Below are positions 34,400 through 45,410 of a stretch of 64,000 nt of DNA, in pieces. The notes under the pieces are model-generated. The model ran no database searches and was not told the origin of the DNA. It was given only the letters and a program-made list of their open reading frames with translations. This DNA comes from Proales similis (lineage: Eukaryota; Rotifera; Eurotatoria; Ploima; Proalidae): NCBI GenBank assembly GCA_019059635.1, contig JAGVRJ010000004.1:1612001-1676000 (forward strand), given 5' to 3'. The position numbers and the translations under genes were made by a program. Numbering within the stretch: position 1 is the first letter of the stretch; every line of letters starts with the position of its first letter.

Positions 34400-36199
34400 T
34401 TAAATACTTGCCTTTAACCGAATAAGTTCTTCGTTTTTTGAGTGTTGCATCATTTGCTCGAATGCTTGATTCATATAAGATTGAGACTTATTTTTAAATC
34501 TTATTTTTTCCTCCAGAAGTTTATTTTTTTTTAGCTCTATTTCTTCTAGTTTTTTCGCAAGCTCCTTGTGATTCCTTAAAATTTAATCAAGTTTTTTAAT
34601 CCTAGTAGTCTAAAATAGAAAATTGCTGACCTTTGGTTGATTTCAATTTTTTCATTTAGGGCATTAACGTTTTTGTCTAAATCAGCTTTATTTCTCTGAA
34701 AATCGGTTCCGTGTCGCGTATTTTCGAGTTTTAAGGACGCTTTCTGACTCTCCAATTGCTTTTGTAAAAATTTCATATTTGTTATGTCCTCATTAAGTTT
34801 TTCTATTTCTGACGACTGAAGGCTAAAAGATTATTAAAAGATCAAAATTCAGCCTCCTATAAAAATTCATTTTACAATTACTTCGCTTTCTGTACATCCT
34901 GTGAATAAAAATTTTCTAATATCTCTTTTGAGCTTTTAAAATTCTCTATAAATCTTTCGCGCTCAATGATGTCTTTTTTCAGCTCTTCAAATTCTTGGTT
35001 TTTAATTCGTATGACTTTTCTAATCTTTAAAGATAAAATGTCAAAGTGCCAAAGCCAAAATCAATAAAATCAATTTTACTTCCTGAACTCGTGCTTCCGC
35101 TTTTTCAAGTTCACTAGCAAGTCTTTTAGGTGATTTTATGAGCAACTTGTCATATATTTCTAGTTTCTTATTTAGCGCATTTAGCCGTGTATCGAAATCA
35201 TCCTATTCATCGTTAAACCTCATTGATTTAAAAAAGTTTTAAGGTTGTTACTTGTTCTATTTGAAGCTTATCTGATTCTTTTTTCATCAGTTCATTTTCA
35301 CAATCCACGTTTCTTTCTTCCTCTAATGTAGCGTTAAGACGTGTCCTTAATTCACAAATTCTTTTTTTTGACTTTTTGAAATGATCAGATGACTTGTTAA
35401 CATGAGCTTATTTATCTTGATATACATACAGCATCAATGAAATTTTTTTTCTGCCGCTTTTCTTCTTTAAGGCAAGTAATTTTAACATTAAGATCTGCGA
35501 TTTCCTTATCAAGCATTTGACATTTTGTCAGGTATTCTTTCTTGATTAAAATTTTATAGAAAATAAAATTATTATTTAAACTTGGTAGCCTACGCTTTGG
35601 TTTTGCAAATCAGAAAATTCACTTAGTTCATTTAGCTGAAATCGCATAAAATTTAGCATAGCGCTGACCCGCTGAAGAAATAATTTTCGGGCTTGGTAAT
35701 TTTTATGGGCTTGTTTGGGAAATAGCTTGATTATAAATAAGACTTACATGGATTGAAAGTATCGCTAAATGAGCTTTTAATCCAGAGCAGTTTGAAAAAG
35801 TGTAGCCTTAAGATTTTTTTTGCAAATTATCAAAACTTGCCGACAAGATTTTTTAAGATGTAGGTACACTAAATGATAGAACTGAATGAATTTCAACGAC
35901 TCCCCGTAGGCTTTAATTTCGTCTTCACTAAAATGAAGCATAAGATCCGGAGACTGTAAATCTGTGCTTGATGTCTTAACACTAAGCGAGGCTTCCAACA
36001 AGTGTCTATAAACCGAAATGATGTTTTCGGCCTAAATCGATTTTTAAAATTAAGATGGAGACTAAATCATATCGTAACTGACCTCTGGTTGCTTTAGCTC
36101 TTTCAAAGAAATATTCAACCCTATAGATTCAAGCATGTTAACCAAGAGTTTTGGGTCATAAATCAGCTGATGCTGAAACTCTTCGAAATTTCCATCCAT
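34400..36199 (-). CDS. NUF2: kinetochore protein NUF2 (NDC80 complex)
   Basis: A multi-exon minus gene starting at the ATG at 36199 and ending near the TAA at 34400-34402; internal junctions in the coiled-coil part were not all resolved. The first two exons encode a calponin-homology-like head: LLVNMLESIGLNISLKELKQPE, then ENIISVYRHLLEASL and a tyrosine/leucine-rich helix. A later exon (about 35725..35595) encodes LFPKQAHKNYQ...LFLQRVSAMLNFMRF, matching the NUF2 block 'CPKAKRT..FLSGIINFIHF'. The remaining exons are small, Lys/Glu/Leu-rich and form an extended coiled coil. NUF2 pairs with NDC80 to attach kinetochores to microtubules. Confidence 0.82.
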
Positions 36200-36944
36200 A
36201 TTTTTAGTTCTAACCAACACAAATGTAAATCCTATTCCAATCGAAAGTTGTTTAATGAATCTTAAGTTTATGTGTGTGTGGGCTCTATAATAATGGATGT
36301 ACGAGCTGCAGTTTCAACATTACTTCTCACAAAACGAATTTCTCTGAGTGAATCAATAAAAATTTCTCTTGGAAAGATAGAACCAATCCAAGTTAAAATT
36401 TCAGATTAGATTAACAAACTGGCAATCAGCACTTGCCAAAATAGAATAAATATTTTATTCATGTAATAAATAGGAGAAAACTATTGAATAAATGAGAAAA
36501 ATAATCTCTAGTTTAAGAGACAAAGCTTGGGATTTGGAATTAGAGCTTAGTGTTCACTAAATCACTATATCCCATCCTTAATTACATATTAAGTACATGT
36601 ATATAATTAATATCAAAAGGCATCTAAACGAATAAACTCGATAACCAACGACTAAAAATAAATCTAACATCAGAAAAAGGAAACAATAATTTTATGGCAC
36701 TGACATATGTAATTTGAGCGTGATCATTGATGCATTTGTGAAGCTTGCTAAGTTTATGAACAAAACTAATAGATTATTTTGCATCGTCGCGAGTTTTAAA
36801 ACGGGTTTCTAGTGTTTAAATACTAAAACTCAAGGTTATCAGGGAAAAACATTTCAAACCAGATTGGTTACTAGTTTGAGAATAGAGAATAAGATATACT
36901 TTGGTCGCAAGTTTTTTCTAGGAAATATTTCATTCTTCTCTAAT

Positions 36945-37676
36945 ATGATTCCTATGAGAGCTTCTACAACCGATTCCCCCGTTATTAAAGGTCATATTCT
37001 GCCCGCCAGTGAGCTTGAAAAACTCAACAATCGTCGAAGCAACAACCACATCAACAAGTTTCAACGTTGGCTTTCAAGAAGAATAACGTTTGATAGAAAT
37101 AAGTATACCAACGAAAAAATAGAGAAAAAAAAAAACTTGTCAGCTAATATTCGCACCAAAGACAAATCCAGCCTAAACAAACATGCTTCTCATTCTTTAA
37201 GCGATTTCGAGAGGCGTCGCGAAGACTATTTAACATTCGATTTTGACGTCAATAACAATTTAAAATCAACTCTTAATTTAAATATCGAGCTTCCTTCAGA
37301 ACTGGACAATGGAAAATCAAGAAAATCGTTGAAGTCGCCGAGTTTTTTGCAAGACCTCGCCCATCTATTCAAGGATCAGCAGTCAAATAATAAAGTAAAA
37401 CGAGTTAAATCATTTCTAATTGAGACCAAAAAGTTAACAGTGGGCCAGGTTGGTTATATAGAGCGGTCAAAATCAATGCTGAATTCACAAGTCTTAGAAA
37501 AACAAGCTGAAACGAAAATTACTTTTTCGTCCATATTTGGTGATTTAAATGCTTTTCACGATCCATCGATTGACGGATATTTTGAAGATGAAACGAGCAC
37601 GATTACAGACGATTTTTCAAGTTTAGCAATCATATCATTTGATGACGGAACATGGTCCCAAGTGACGGTGTTGTAA
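36945..37676 (+). CDS. hypothetical basic Ser/Lys-rich protein
   Basis: A 243-residue frame from the ATG at 36945. The frame is open 27 codons further upstream without an ATG. Composition is Lys, Ser and Asn-rich with a basic N-terminal half (FQRWLSRRITFDRN, KIEKKKN) and an acidic C-terminus (EDETSTITDDFSSLA, ending TWSQVTVL). Several R/K-x-x-S motifs such as VKRVKSF and IERSKSM could be kinase sites. No transmembrane segment or known domain. Family not recognised. It could also be the last exon of a longer gene. Confidence 0.45.
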   Translation: MIPMRASTTDSPVIKGHILPASELEKLNNRRSNNHINKFQRWLSRRITFDRNKYTNEKIEKKKNLSANIRTKDKSSLNKHASHSLSDFERRREDYLTFDFDVNNNLKSTLNLNIELPSELDNGKSRKSLKSPSFLQDLAHLFKDQQSNNKVKRVKSFLIETKKLTVGQVGYIERSKSMLNSQVLEKQAETKITFSSIFGDLNAFHDPSIDGYFEDETSTITDDFSSLAIISFDDGTWSQVTVL

Positions 37677-37963
37677 AATAAATCATATATGCAATATACT
37701 AATGTAAAAATTCTTAAATAACATTTCAACAGATTTCTGGTCATGCGAATCCGTTACTACTATAGCCAGTTACATTTTTTCTTATGATTTAGCCTTTCTA
37801 GCATCTAATCTACACGTATTTATTTATTCTTGAATATATGATTATGAAAACTTAATATAATTCTCAAAATCACTAAAAAGCCACACATGTTTCTATTTAA
37901 TATTTCACAACGTATTTTACCCTTCAAATTTTTGAAATTTTAAGAATGATAGGCGAAGGTGGT

Positions 37964-38036
37964 GGCGCCATGGCTTAGTGGCTAAAGCGCCTGTCTAGTA
38001 AACAGGAGATCCCGGGTTCGATTCCCGGTGGTGCCT
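37964..38036 (+). tRNA. tRNA-Thr (AGT anticodon)
   Basis: A 73-nt cloverleaf without intron. Acceptor stem GGCGCCA pairs with TGGTGCC (one G-T pair). Anticodon stem CCTGT/ACAGG flanks the loop CTAGTAA, giving anticodon AGT at 37997-37999, read as threonine (A34 becomes inosine). The T arm is CCCGG-GTTCGAT-TCCCGG-like with a standard B box GGTTCGATTCC, and the A box TGGCTTAGTGG is present. A TTTT terminator for RNA polymerase III follows directly. Confidence 0.97.
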
Positions 38037-38239
38037 TTTATAAATTTAAGTTCGTTTTCAATCTTCTTTTTTAATAATTTCTCTAAAAATTATTAATTGA
38101 TTTTTACTTAGAATAGAATCAAGATATTTTATTAACTAAACACCCTTATGTCGTGAAGCCGAAGAGTTTTTAGTTTAACTTGATTCTTTAAAAATCAAAC
38201 TTCAAGTGTTGATAAATTCCTCGATAGAAAAGCTTTAGA

Positions 38240-38865
38240 TTATTTCTTCTGAACAGGAAGATAGAGTTTAAACTCTGGGGGCAGTTCATCTTCTGAGTAA
38301 AGGCGATCAGAAAAGTAAACCCGTCTGATTCGGCAGTTGGCATGAATCTTAGTGGTAATATTTTAACAATTAAATTTCTCTTTCGAGGAATTGGGCTTAC
38401 TTGAACTCTTAAGGTCTCAATATAGTTTGTTCCATACGCTCTTCTCGTAAAATCGGACAAGTTAAATTGAATTTGATTCCATCCGTCATCAAGCCGCATT
38501 GGCATTGTACAAATAAATGGTTTTACTCGCGTAGTACTTTGATAGTTGCTTGCTCTAAATCGACGGCGAACGTTTTTATCATCTAACACTTGTACCTCGA
38601 AAGTAAAGTATTTTTTTAAATTCTTGATAATCATCACTAAGAATGGTAATTTGATTCCTAGGGTCTTTTTTGGATCGGCAGGGCACGTTATATATGTGGT
38701 GCTCACATTAGTTCCAACAATCTCAAGTACCAAAGACTGAATGTCGTTGTCGGTTATACGCTTGATGTGGCCATTTCTAACTTTTTTGTCCCAGATTTGT
38801 AGTGGCTTTGAACCGATACTATAAAGGATCGACAGAAATCCGCTTTGGAATGTGTTCTTGAACAT
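38240..38865 (-). CDS. CFAP20: cilia- and flagella-associated protein 20
   Basis: Exons 38865..38401 and 38347..38240 give 190 residues, near the 193 of human CFAP20. The start [20 protein letters not shown] and the blocks [38 protein letters not shown] and [14 protein letters not shown] are diagnostic. CFAP20 is a microtubule inner protein of the axoneme inner junction and is almost invariant from algae to humans. Its presence indicates motile cilia or sperm flagella in this organism. Confidence 0.97.
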
Positions 38866-39823
38866 TGCAATACACAAACTGATGGGATGCTCTAGATCAT
38901 TTAAGAAACATAAAACAATAAATGAACAAAGAATGAGAGATGTTCGATTAGAGCGTATGATCGATTAGATATTCGTCGCATTAATATTTATTGGATAAAA
39001 TTCTTACGAATTGATGGATATTATATATAGTAAAAATATATGGCGATGATGCTGGTTATGGTGATTTGAAATATGCATGGCCACCATGGCAACCTCTAAC
39101 AACACCTCAGAATCTTCTGTCTACTTAAACTCTAGTGCTTAGCAACGGTTGTTCTTGTTAACCATTGATTACCAAATTAAACAGTTAATAATTTCAAATC
39201 TTCCTTTCTTTTTAGAGCCCTGCTTAACTCCATGGAAATAGTGTGCTGTTAATATTCACATTTTCAAGGATAGAGTTGAGATATTTAAAAATTTACTTCA
39301 TATGTTATTATGTGAAATTTAGTTTGCAAGCTTTGTTGTTATGGAAATATCTTGGAATAAAGCCTTTTCAAGAGTCTTAGTTGATTTTTTTCAAAAGCTA
39401 GAAACGAAAGGAGAAACAAAAGACAAGCAAATAATTATTGTAAGTCTAGCCTGTCCAATTCATGTAGAATGTAAAGTTGGATCTGTTTCAATATATGGAA
39501 ACTGAATGGCATGTGGAAGCCGGTTGATAAGTGTTAGATTGCTAAACTATGAGATTTCAAACAGGGTTTTCGATAAGCGTGTCATTCATAATGACCGAAA
39601 ATTGAGAATGAGATTATGTCGATGGCCACCAGGTCATTATAGATGGCCGTAGTTCGACGAGTACATGAATATGTTTAGTCATCGCAGGCCGTGCTCACAA
39701 AAACATACAAGCTTGCACACCCGCATAATCTTCACATTTCACATATTGGATTTTTACTATCGGCTCATCTTTTTGGTTTCTTCTAGATACTTAAAATTAC
39801 AACCACGAACCAATATTTTGAAA
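38866..39823. other. divergent intergenic region
   Basis: About 960 bp between CFAP20 (minus) and EB1 (plus), containing both promoters. Nothing specific recognised. An open frame runs into the EB1 start from 39665, but the first methionine with EB-family sequence is at 39824. Confidence 0.5.
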
Positions 39824-41218
39824 ATGGCGGTTAATGTCTACAACACAAGTGTCACAGCGGAGAATCTCAGCCGTCATGACATCCTTGCCTGGATAAACGA
39901 TTCCCTTTGTACCAATTTGACGAAAATTGAGGAACTGTGCACAGGCGGAGTTTATTGTCAATTTATGGATCTTCTCTTTCCAGGTAAGCTGAGGCAAAAT
40001 AGAAGCTGTCGCAGGCTGTCTGTGCTGCCTTTTTTAATTTTTATTCGCCGTGCGCACTCGGTCAACGGAGTTGATCCCAGGCTCAATCCGAATGAAGAAA
40101 GTCAAGTTTGATACTCGTCTAGAGCATGAGTACATAAATAATTTCAAATGTCTTCAAGAGGGATTCAAAAAAATGAGCGTAGACAAGGTAAAGATTATGG
40201 GCTATTATTCTAAACTATTCAGAATGCACACGGCACCCATTTCGAATTCTGGCATTATTTTTATTTTTTGGAATCAATCTAAGGTTCAATTAGTCTAAAG
40301 AAAGCGAAAGTTGATGCTCGTTTAGAACACGAGTTTTTGCACAATTTTAAACTCCTTCAAGCGTCTTTTAGAAAAGTTAACATAGATAAAGTAATACTTA
40401 ATTAAGAGATTATTTCAATCTTTTATTTTGCGTTCTCTAACTTACCAATGATTTATTTAAAATTTTGAATTAAGTTAACCTCTTAATTAATATTTAAATT
40501 TTTAATCAACGCTAAAACTATTGAACTAAATCATCTTAAATGGACTTAAAAACTTTTTTTTTAATAGATAATTCCCGTGGAGAAACTTGTTAAAGGCCGC
40601 TTCCAAGACAACTTTGAGTTCGTACAATGGTTTAAGAAGTTCTTTGATGCCAATTATGATGGAAGAGAGTATGATGCTTTGGCTGCTCGAGAAGGTGTTC
40701 CGCTTGTACCAAGTGAAGGAAAAACCAATGGGGTCCCAATTCGAACAAAGCCTTCTGCACCTGCTCGCTCTGTAACCAAGCCTGCTGCAAGACCTTTGTT
40801 AGGCAAAACGTCGACTAATAGTTCAAAACCGTCATTGGCTCCGTCAAATGGGCAATCAAAGGAAATCAATAATCAAGGCTTACAACAAGAAAACTTACGA
40901 CTTGTAAATGAACTCAATGAAATGAAGTTGACTCTAGACGGTTTGGAAAAAGAGAGAGACTTTTACTTTGACAAGCTTCGTAACATTGAAGTTTTATGCA
41001 CTGAACCTGACAATGAAAATCTGCCTGTAGTCAAGAAAATACTCGAAATCTTATACGCAACCGCGGTAAGTTAAAAAAAGGTCAATTTTTCAATCTTCAC
41101 ACAATAAAAAATATAACAGGAAGGATTTGCACCTCCTGAAGAACAATTGATAGATACAAATGGAGTAGAATTGGTTCAAGGAGAAGGGCAGATTGTAAAC
41201 GATGATGAAGAGTACTAG
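39824..41218 (+). CDS. MAPRE1: microtubule end-binding protein EB1 with duplicated exon 2
   Basis: Exons 39824..39983, then either 40081..40187 or 40284..40390, then 40568..41065 and 41120..41218. Using one copy of exon 2 gives 287 residues in frame. The calponin-homology domain ([28 protein letters not shown], then [26 protein letters not shown]) binds the growing microtubule lattice. A Ser/Pro/Lys linker leads to the EBH coiled coil ([34 protein letters not shown]) and an acidic tail ending in EEY, the CAP-Gly-binding signal. The two exon-2 copies are both 107 nt, with the same phases and homologous products. Including both would shift the frame, so they should be mutually exclusive. Confidence 0.95.
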
Positions 41219-41803
41219 TAAAAATTTTATAGCTGCAAGCGTCATTTTGAAATCAATTTCACACTTTCATAAAACCTTATTTATGATAATCACAGCTCTT
41301 GAAAAGACTTCTTAAAGAAGTTTTGCATGAATTAAATATTTATGATCAAATAAAATGGATAAATTTTCAATTTATGAAAATATTTAGGATATATTGATTA
41401 CCTTGGTTTCATCGGCAAATTAATGATCGCTAAGCTAGTTTAATCTGTTACATGCTCTTATTTGGCTGACCTTTTTTTATAAGGATATGATATTTGAATA
41501 ACAGGGTGATAGGTCAGTTCACTACTATTATATTATTACACTATTACCGACAGCATGCATAGATCAATATCTAATTGTTGTCGGTAACGGATTGTAAAGG
41601 ATCATCAAACTTCAAACAGTTGATTTTGGGTGGAGAATCTATATATTTATTAACGACAAAGTATTTGTGGGTGGTTTAGGAAGCTTATCGTTAATTGGGC
41701 TATTGACACTTGGTCAGATTTACTTAATACCGCCTCAAGTTTGACCAATTTGTGTCTTATCCTATTCTAGCTCACGAAATCATTAAATTTCTGTTTCTTT
41801 TGT

Positions 41804-42607
41804 ATGCTTTCGTATTATGCTCAAAAGATGAGACTTCAACTAAGGGAATCAATCAGTTTTAAAATATTTTTTTGCTTATTAATACTTGCACCTAAACCTT
41901 CACTTTCTTGTGACATTGTTGGTGCTTCAGCATGCCCACATCGTCCAGAAAAAGATCTTAAGGAAGATGACTTTGAAGCATATTGTGAACAGTACAAGCA
42001 GAACATCGAATGTGTATATGAAAAGTATAAGGGATGTGATCGTAAAGAAAAATATGTCGAAGCAATGGAGTCTATGATAAGAGGATTAAGAAAAAGAGCT
42101 AAACAAATTAGCAGAATTTGTGAGATCGAAATAAATGTACCTATTGACAAGCCTCAAAAGACAAACAATAGCCAAGATGTTCGTAACAATGGCCATACAA
42201 CAAAAGAATACGTCAGTACTGGACCTCCATGTCATATAGCCAGCATCTCTACAGACTGCCATGCCATTTTAACAAATGTACAGTTCAACCCTTCTTGGAA
42301 TGGAGTACTCAAACAAAATTGGTGTAATTCCGCAAATAGTTACTTTAATTGCATTCGTGCACGACTTGAAAATTGTGTTGGTCTTCGATACATGGAGTCA
42401 ATTCGCTATTATGAAAAAATTCAAAAATATATTCATAGTCAAGCAAACATACACTGCCCAGGAGGTCTTGAAGGTTGCTCTACCAATCCTTTCGATGTTA
42501 GATGCAAATTGGGTGTGAAGTACGGAGAGACTAGTTCTGGAACTAAATGCTGGTTATGGAAAAGTAATTTCGTGGTTTTAGTTATTATGCTTTTAGCTTT
42601 TAACTAA
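41804..42607 (+). CDS. secreted or GPI-anchored Cys-rich protein with two related domains
   Basis: A 267-residue frame. Residues ~12-36 form a signal peptide (KIFFCLLILAPKPSLSC) and the last ~20 residues are hydrophobic with no basic tail (FVVLVIMLLAFN), which fits a GPI-anchor signal. The mature region has two units, each with regularly spaced cysteines and a long helix. Unit 1 contains CEQYKQNIECVYEKYKGC and a terminal Cys after RKRAKQISRI. Unit 2 contains CNSANSYFNCIRARLENC and a Cys after YIHSQANIH. The C-x(8)-C-x(7)-C spacing is the same in both, suggesting internal duplication. The pattern recalls short helical extracellular families such as DUF19-like proteins of nematodes, but I do not claim membership. 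Confidence 0.65.
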   Translation: MLSYYAQKMRLQLRESISFKIFFCLLILAPKPSLSCDIVGASACPHRPEKDLKEDDFEAYCEQYKQNIECVYEKYKGCDRKEKYVEAMESMIRGLRKRAKQISRICEIEINVPIDKPQKTNNSQDVRNNGHTTKEYVSTGPPCHIASISTDCHAILTNVQFNPSWNGVLKQNWCNSANSYFNCIRARLENCVGLRYMESIRYYEKIQKYIHSQANIHCPGGLEGCSTNPFDVRCKLGVKYGETSSGTKCWLWKSNFVVLVIMLLAFN

Positions 42608-42951
42608 TTAATTCTAATTCACGTTTTTGAGAAAATGTAAAACAATTAAACAAATGGATTCCGATTATGAATAAAAAATATATGAAAGTGGGATCTTGAT
42701 CAATTTTTTCTTTCTTATGTTCTTCCATCATGCACCGAACATATCTTCAGAATTTATTTTAAAATCAAATTTATGCTCTATTAATTTTTGAATAGAAAAA
42801 TAACAAAATATTGCTTTAGTTGAAAAATACTCGTGAGAGTTCCTAATTTTACTTATTTAGATGGGGATTAAATGATTAATATTCAATTAACTTTGTCTCT
42901 AAACTGGCAGTTGATTTGATTATTCCACCTAAATAAAATAATTACAAGTTT
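42608..42951. other. short convergent intergenic region
   Basis: About 340 bp of AT-rich 3' flanks between the Cys-rich gene and plastin. An AATAAAA-like signal occurs near 42670. No gene. Confidence 0.5.
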
Positions 42952-45410
42952 TCAAATAATTTTTTTGCCTTGTATTACCGATAGCTGAGGAGGTTGATAA
43001 TCTTTAATCATAAGAGTGGCGAAAATTGTCATGATCATCTTATGCTTAACCTCCACAATATCCTCAGGTAAAGCAAAGACTCGAGCACCAATTTTTCGAG
43101 CTGCAGATACTGCATAACGAGCATTGTCCATTTTGGCCTCAAAAGTATTTTCATCTCGTAATAAATCGTAACGAATTGAACCCGGTTTGATTGCATCAAT
43201 TAAGTCACAAATTACAACAGAATCCGATAAGCCAGCATCTTGAAAACTTTGAATATATGTTTTCTTCTCGGATTCCTTGAGCTAATAAAAGCAAATATAT
43301 ATATAATAATATTGAGAACATGGTTTACCAGTTTCACTAGTTTATCGTACCTTCTTATTCGCCCACTCAATAATTCCATTTTCCACTACTGGGTGACCTT
43401 GCCCAGCTATTTGAGCAAGGATGGCTAGTGTATAAGCACGCATCAACTGCCAAACTAGCGCGAGTGTGTAAGTTCGATCTCCATCTAATAAGTTTGAACC
43501 CTGAATGCCAACTAGCTTGAAGTTCATCGTTTTGATACCAATTTCAACCGCATAATTACAATTATCTTTGTTATGACCCTATTTACGCAAGAATCAATCA
43601 TTTAAATTTTTGGTCTCATTTACCCAATTTTTGAAATTTGGCCTTTAAAGGAGCAAACTTTTTGCAGACTCGGTTCCAATCCACTGATTTATGCTTAATT
43701 AAATCGTATAGCTGAAAAATCACCAAGCAATCTTGAAGATCGGTATATAGGTAATTTATATGAGGATTAACACCCATAGAATTCATCCAGTTTCGGTAAG
43801 TTTTCTCTTCTCTAGTTTCCTCTACATAATTATCTTCAACTTTAATGTCTTCAGGAGAGTCCAAAGCCGGATACGTATTAAACAAATTCGCCACAAAACT
43901 GTAAAAGGGTTAGGAAAACTAAGTTCTATATTTAAAATTAATCAAAACATACGCCATATTTAGTTTGGGATTTCCAGAAACAACATCACTTGCTGAAACA
44001 AATTCTCGAGCCTTAAGTTTTTCGGCTTCTTCCAACATACATTCGGCCCTCTTAAGCTCTTGAACTTCCTCCAAAAAAAATTTTAACTTGAATACTGTCA
44101 AAAAAATTAACTCTTACTTTGAGTGGAGCAAGAGTAACCTGTGGAATTAGGTTGTCAGGAGCAATTTGACTCAAAAGATGTATATAGGCGATTGAGTCTC
44201 TGATATCTGAGGAGAAATTGCGAATTTCTGGTCCGTTATAGCTTGAACGTTTGAGATGATAATTGAACCATCTGAGCAAAAGTTCTTCTTTAGTCAGCTT
44301 CAGTAAGTCTTCTTTTGTTTCATTATCTCGAATAAGAAGAACCAAGCCTGGATGATGAGCTAAATTGATCTCCGAAAAAAGTCCAATCTTTATAGTTGTC
44401 GATTAAAATTAGCCCGAGAACATTTGCAGAAAGTTCTTGCCTGAATGATTTGCCAGAGCAAACCGAGAATTAAATGCTCTTTGCCATCCCGAATGTCCTT
44501 TGGTCTTATGTTAATCACATGACAGCCAATCGCTTCAGCACTTCTCAACGCAAGCTCTAGATTTTCAAGTTGCTTATAGATAGTCATATTTTTCCCTTTA
44601 TTTAGTGTTCTTTCGTCTATAGTGTTAGGGACCGTAAAATTAATCAACTTGCTTCGGTAAAAATCTTAATTTTATTTTAAATTTTTTTAAAATTTGTTCT
44701 TACCATAAAATAAGCCCATCATCACATCTGTTATATAAATCGCCAGTCTCTGGGTCAATAGGCTGATAAGCAAGGTTCAAATCAGGGTCATTAGCCAAAT
44801 TCCTGTTTGTTAGCCATTAGCAAAATTGTTTTGAAAGTGATGATTCGTAAAATCGAATAAAAAGATATTAAATTACAGATTTATCCATTTAGAAAAAGCA
44901 AATTGTTCGGAGTGTTTCACAGTATGAACAATAGAATCATTCTGCTTGCTTCGAATGGCAGTGGTATCTTTTGCAGGTTTTACTGCTGTCTTGAACTTTC
45001 TTTCCTCACGCTCACTTTTGATTTTTGTGTACAACTTACAAAAAAAATTGATAAAATACTTTAGTCTTAAAAATGTATATTTTAAAATCACCTGCTCAAA
45101 CTCTAAAAAAGAAAGCTTCCCGTCTTTACTGATGTCATTTTTCTTAAGCTGCTCTTCTATCATTCGGGCTTCATAACCAGGTATGTCGATTCCAACGGCT
45201 TTTAAAGCCTCTCTCAGTTCATTCAGCTCCAAAAATCCATTTCCGTCAGTGTCAAACTACCAGAATTTGTTTCATGGCTATTTCAAGTATAAATTTATTT
45301 TAAGTTACTTTAAAAAAGTCTTCCTTGAGCTCTTGGATTTGATCAGTTCCCAAAAGGATACTGCTCCTCTGTTGAAGTTCTTTTTTAGTGTTTGAAGCTC
45401 TTTGAGTCAT
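42952..45410 (-). CDS. PLS: plastin/fimbrin, actin-bundling protein
   Basis: About nine exons on the minus strand from the ATG at 45410 to the TGA at 42952-42954. Two EF-hands come first ([18 protein letters not shown] with loop [12 protein letters not shown], then [17 protein letters not shown]). Four calponin-homology domains in two actin-binding modules follow. Recognisable blocks are [113 protein letters not shown] and [15 protein letters not shown]. The protein ends with a short SVIQGKKII tail. Plastin cross-links actin filaments in a calcium-sensitive manner. Total length should be near the family's ~630 residues. Some exon edges were not resolved. Confidence 0.93.
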
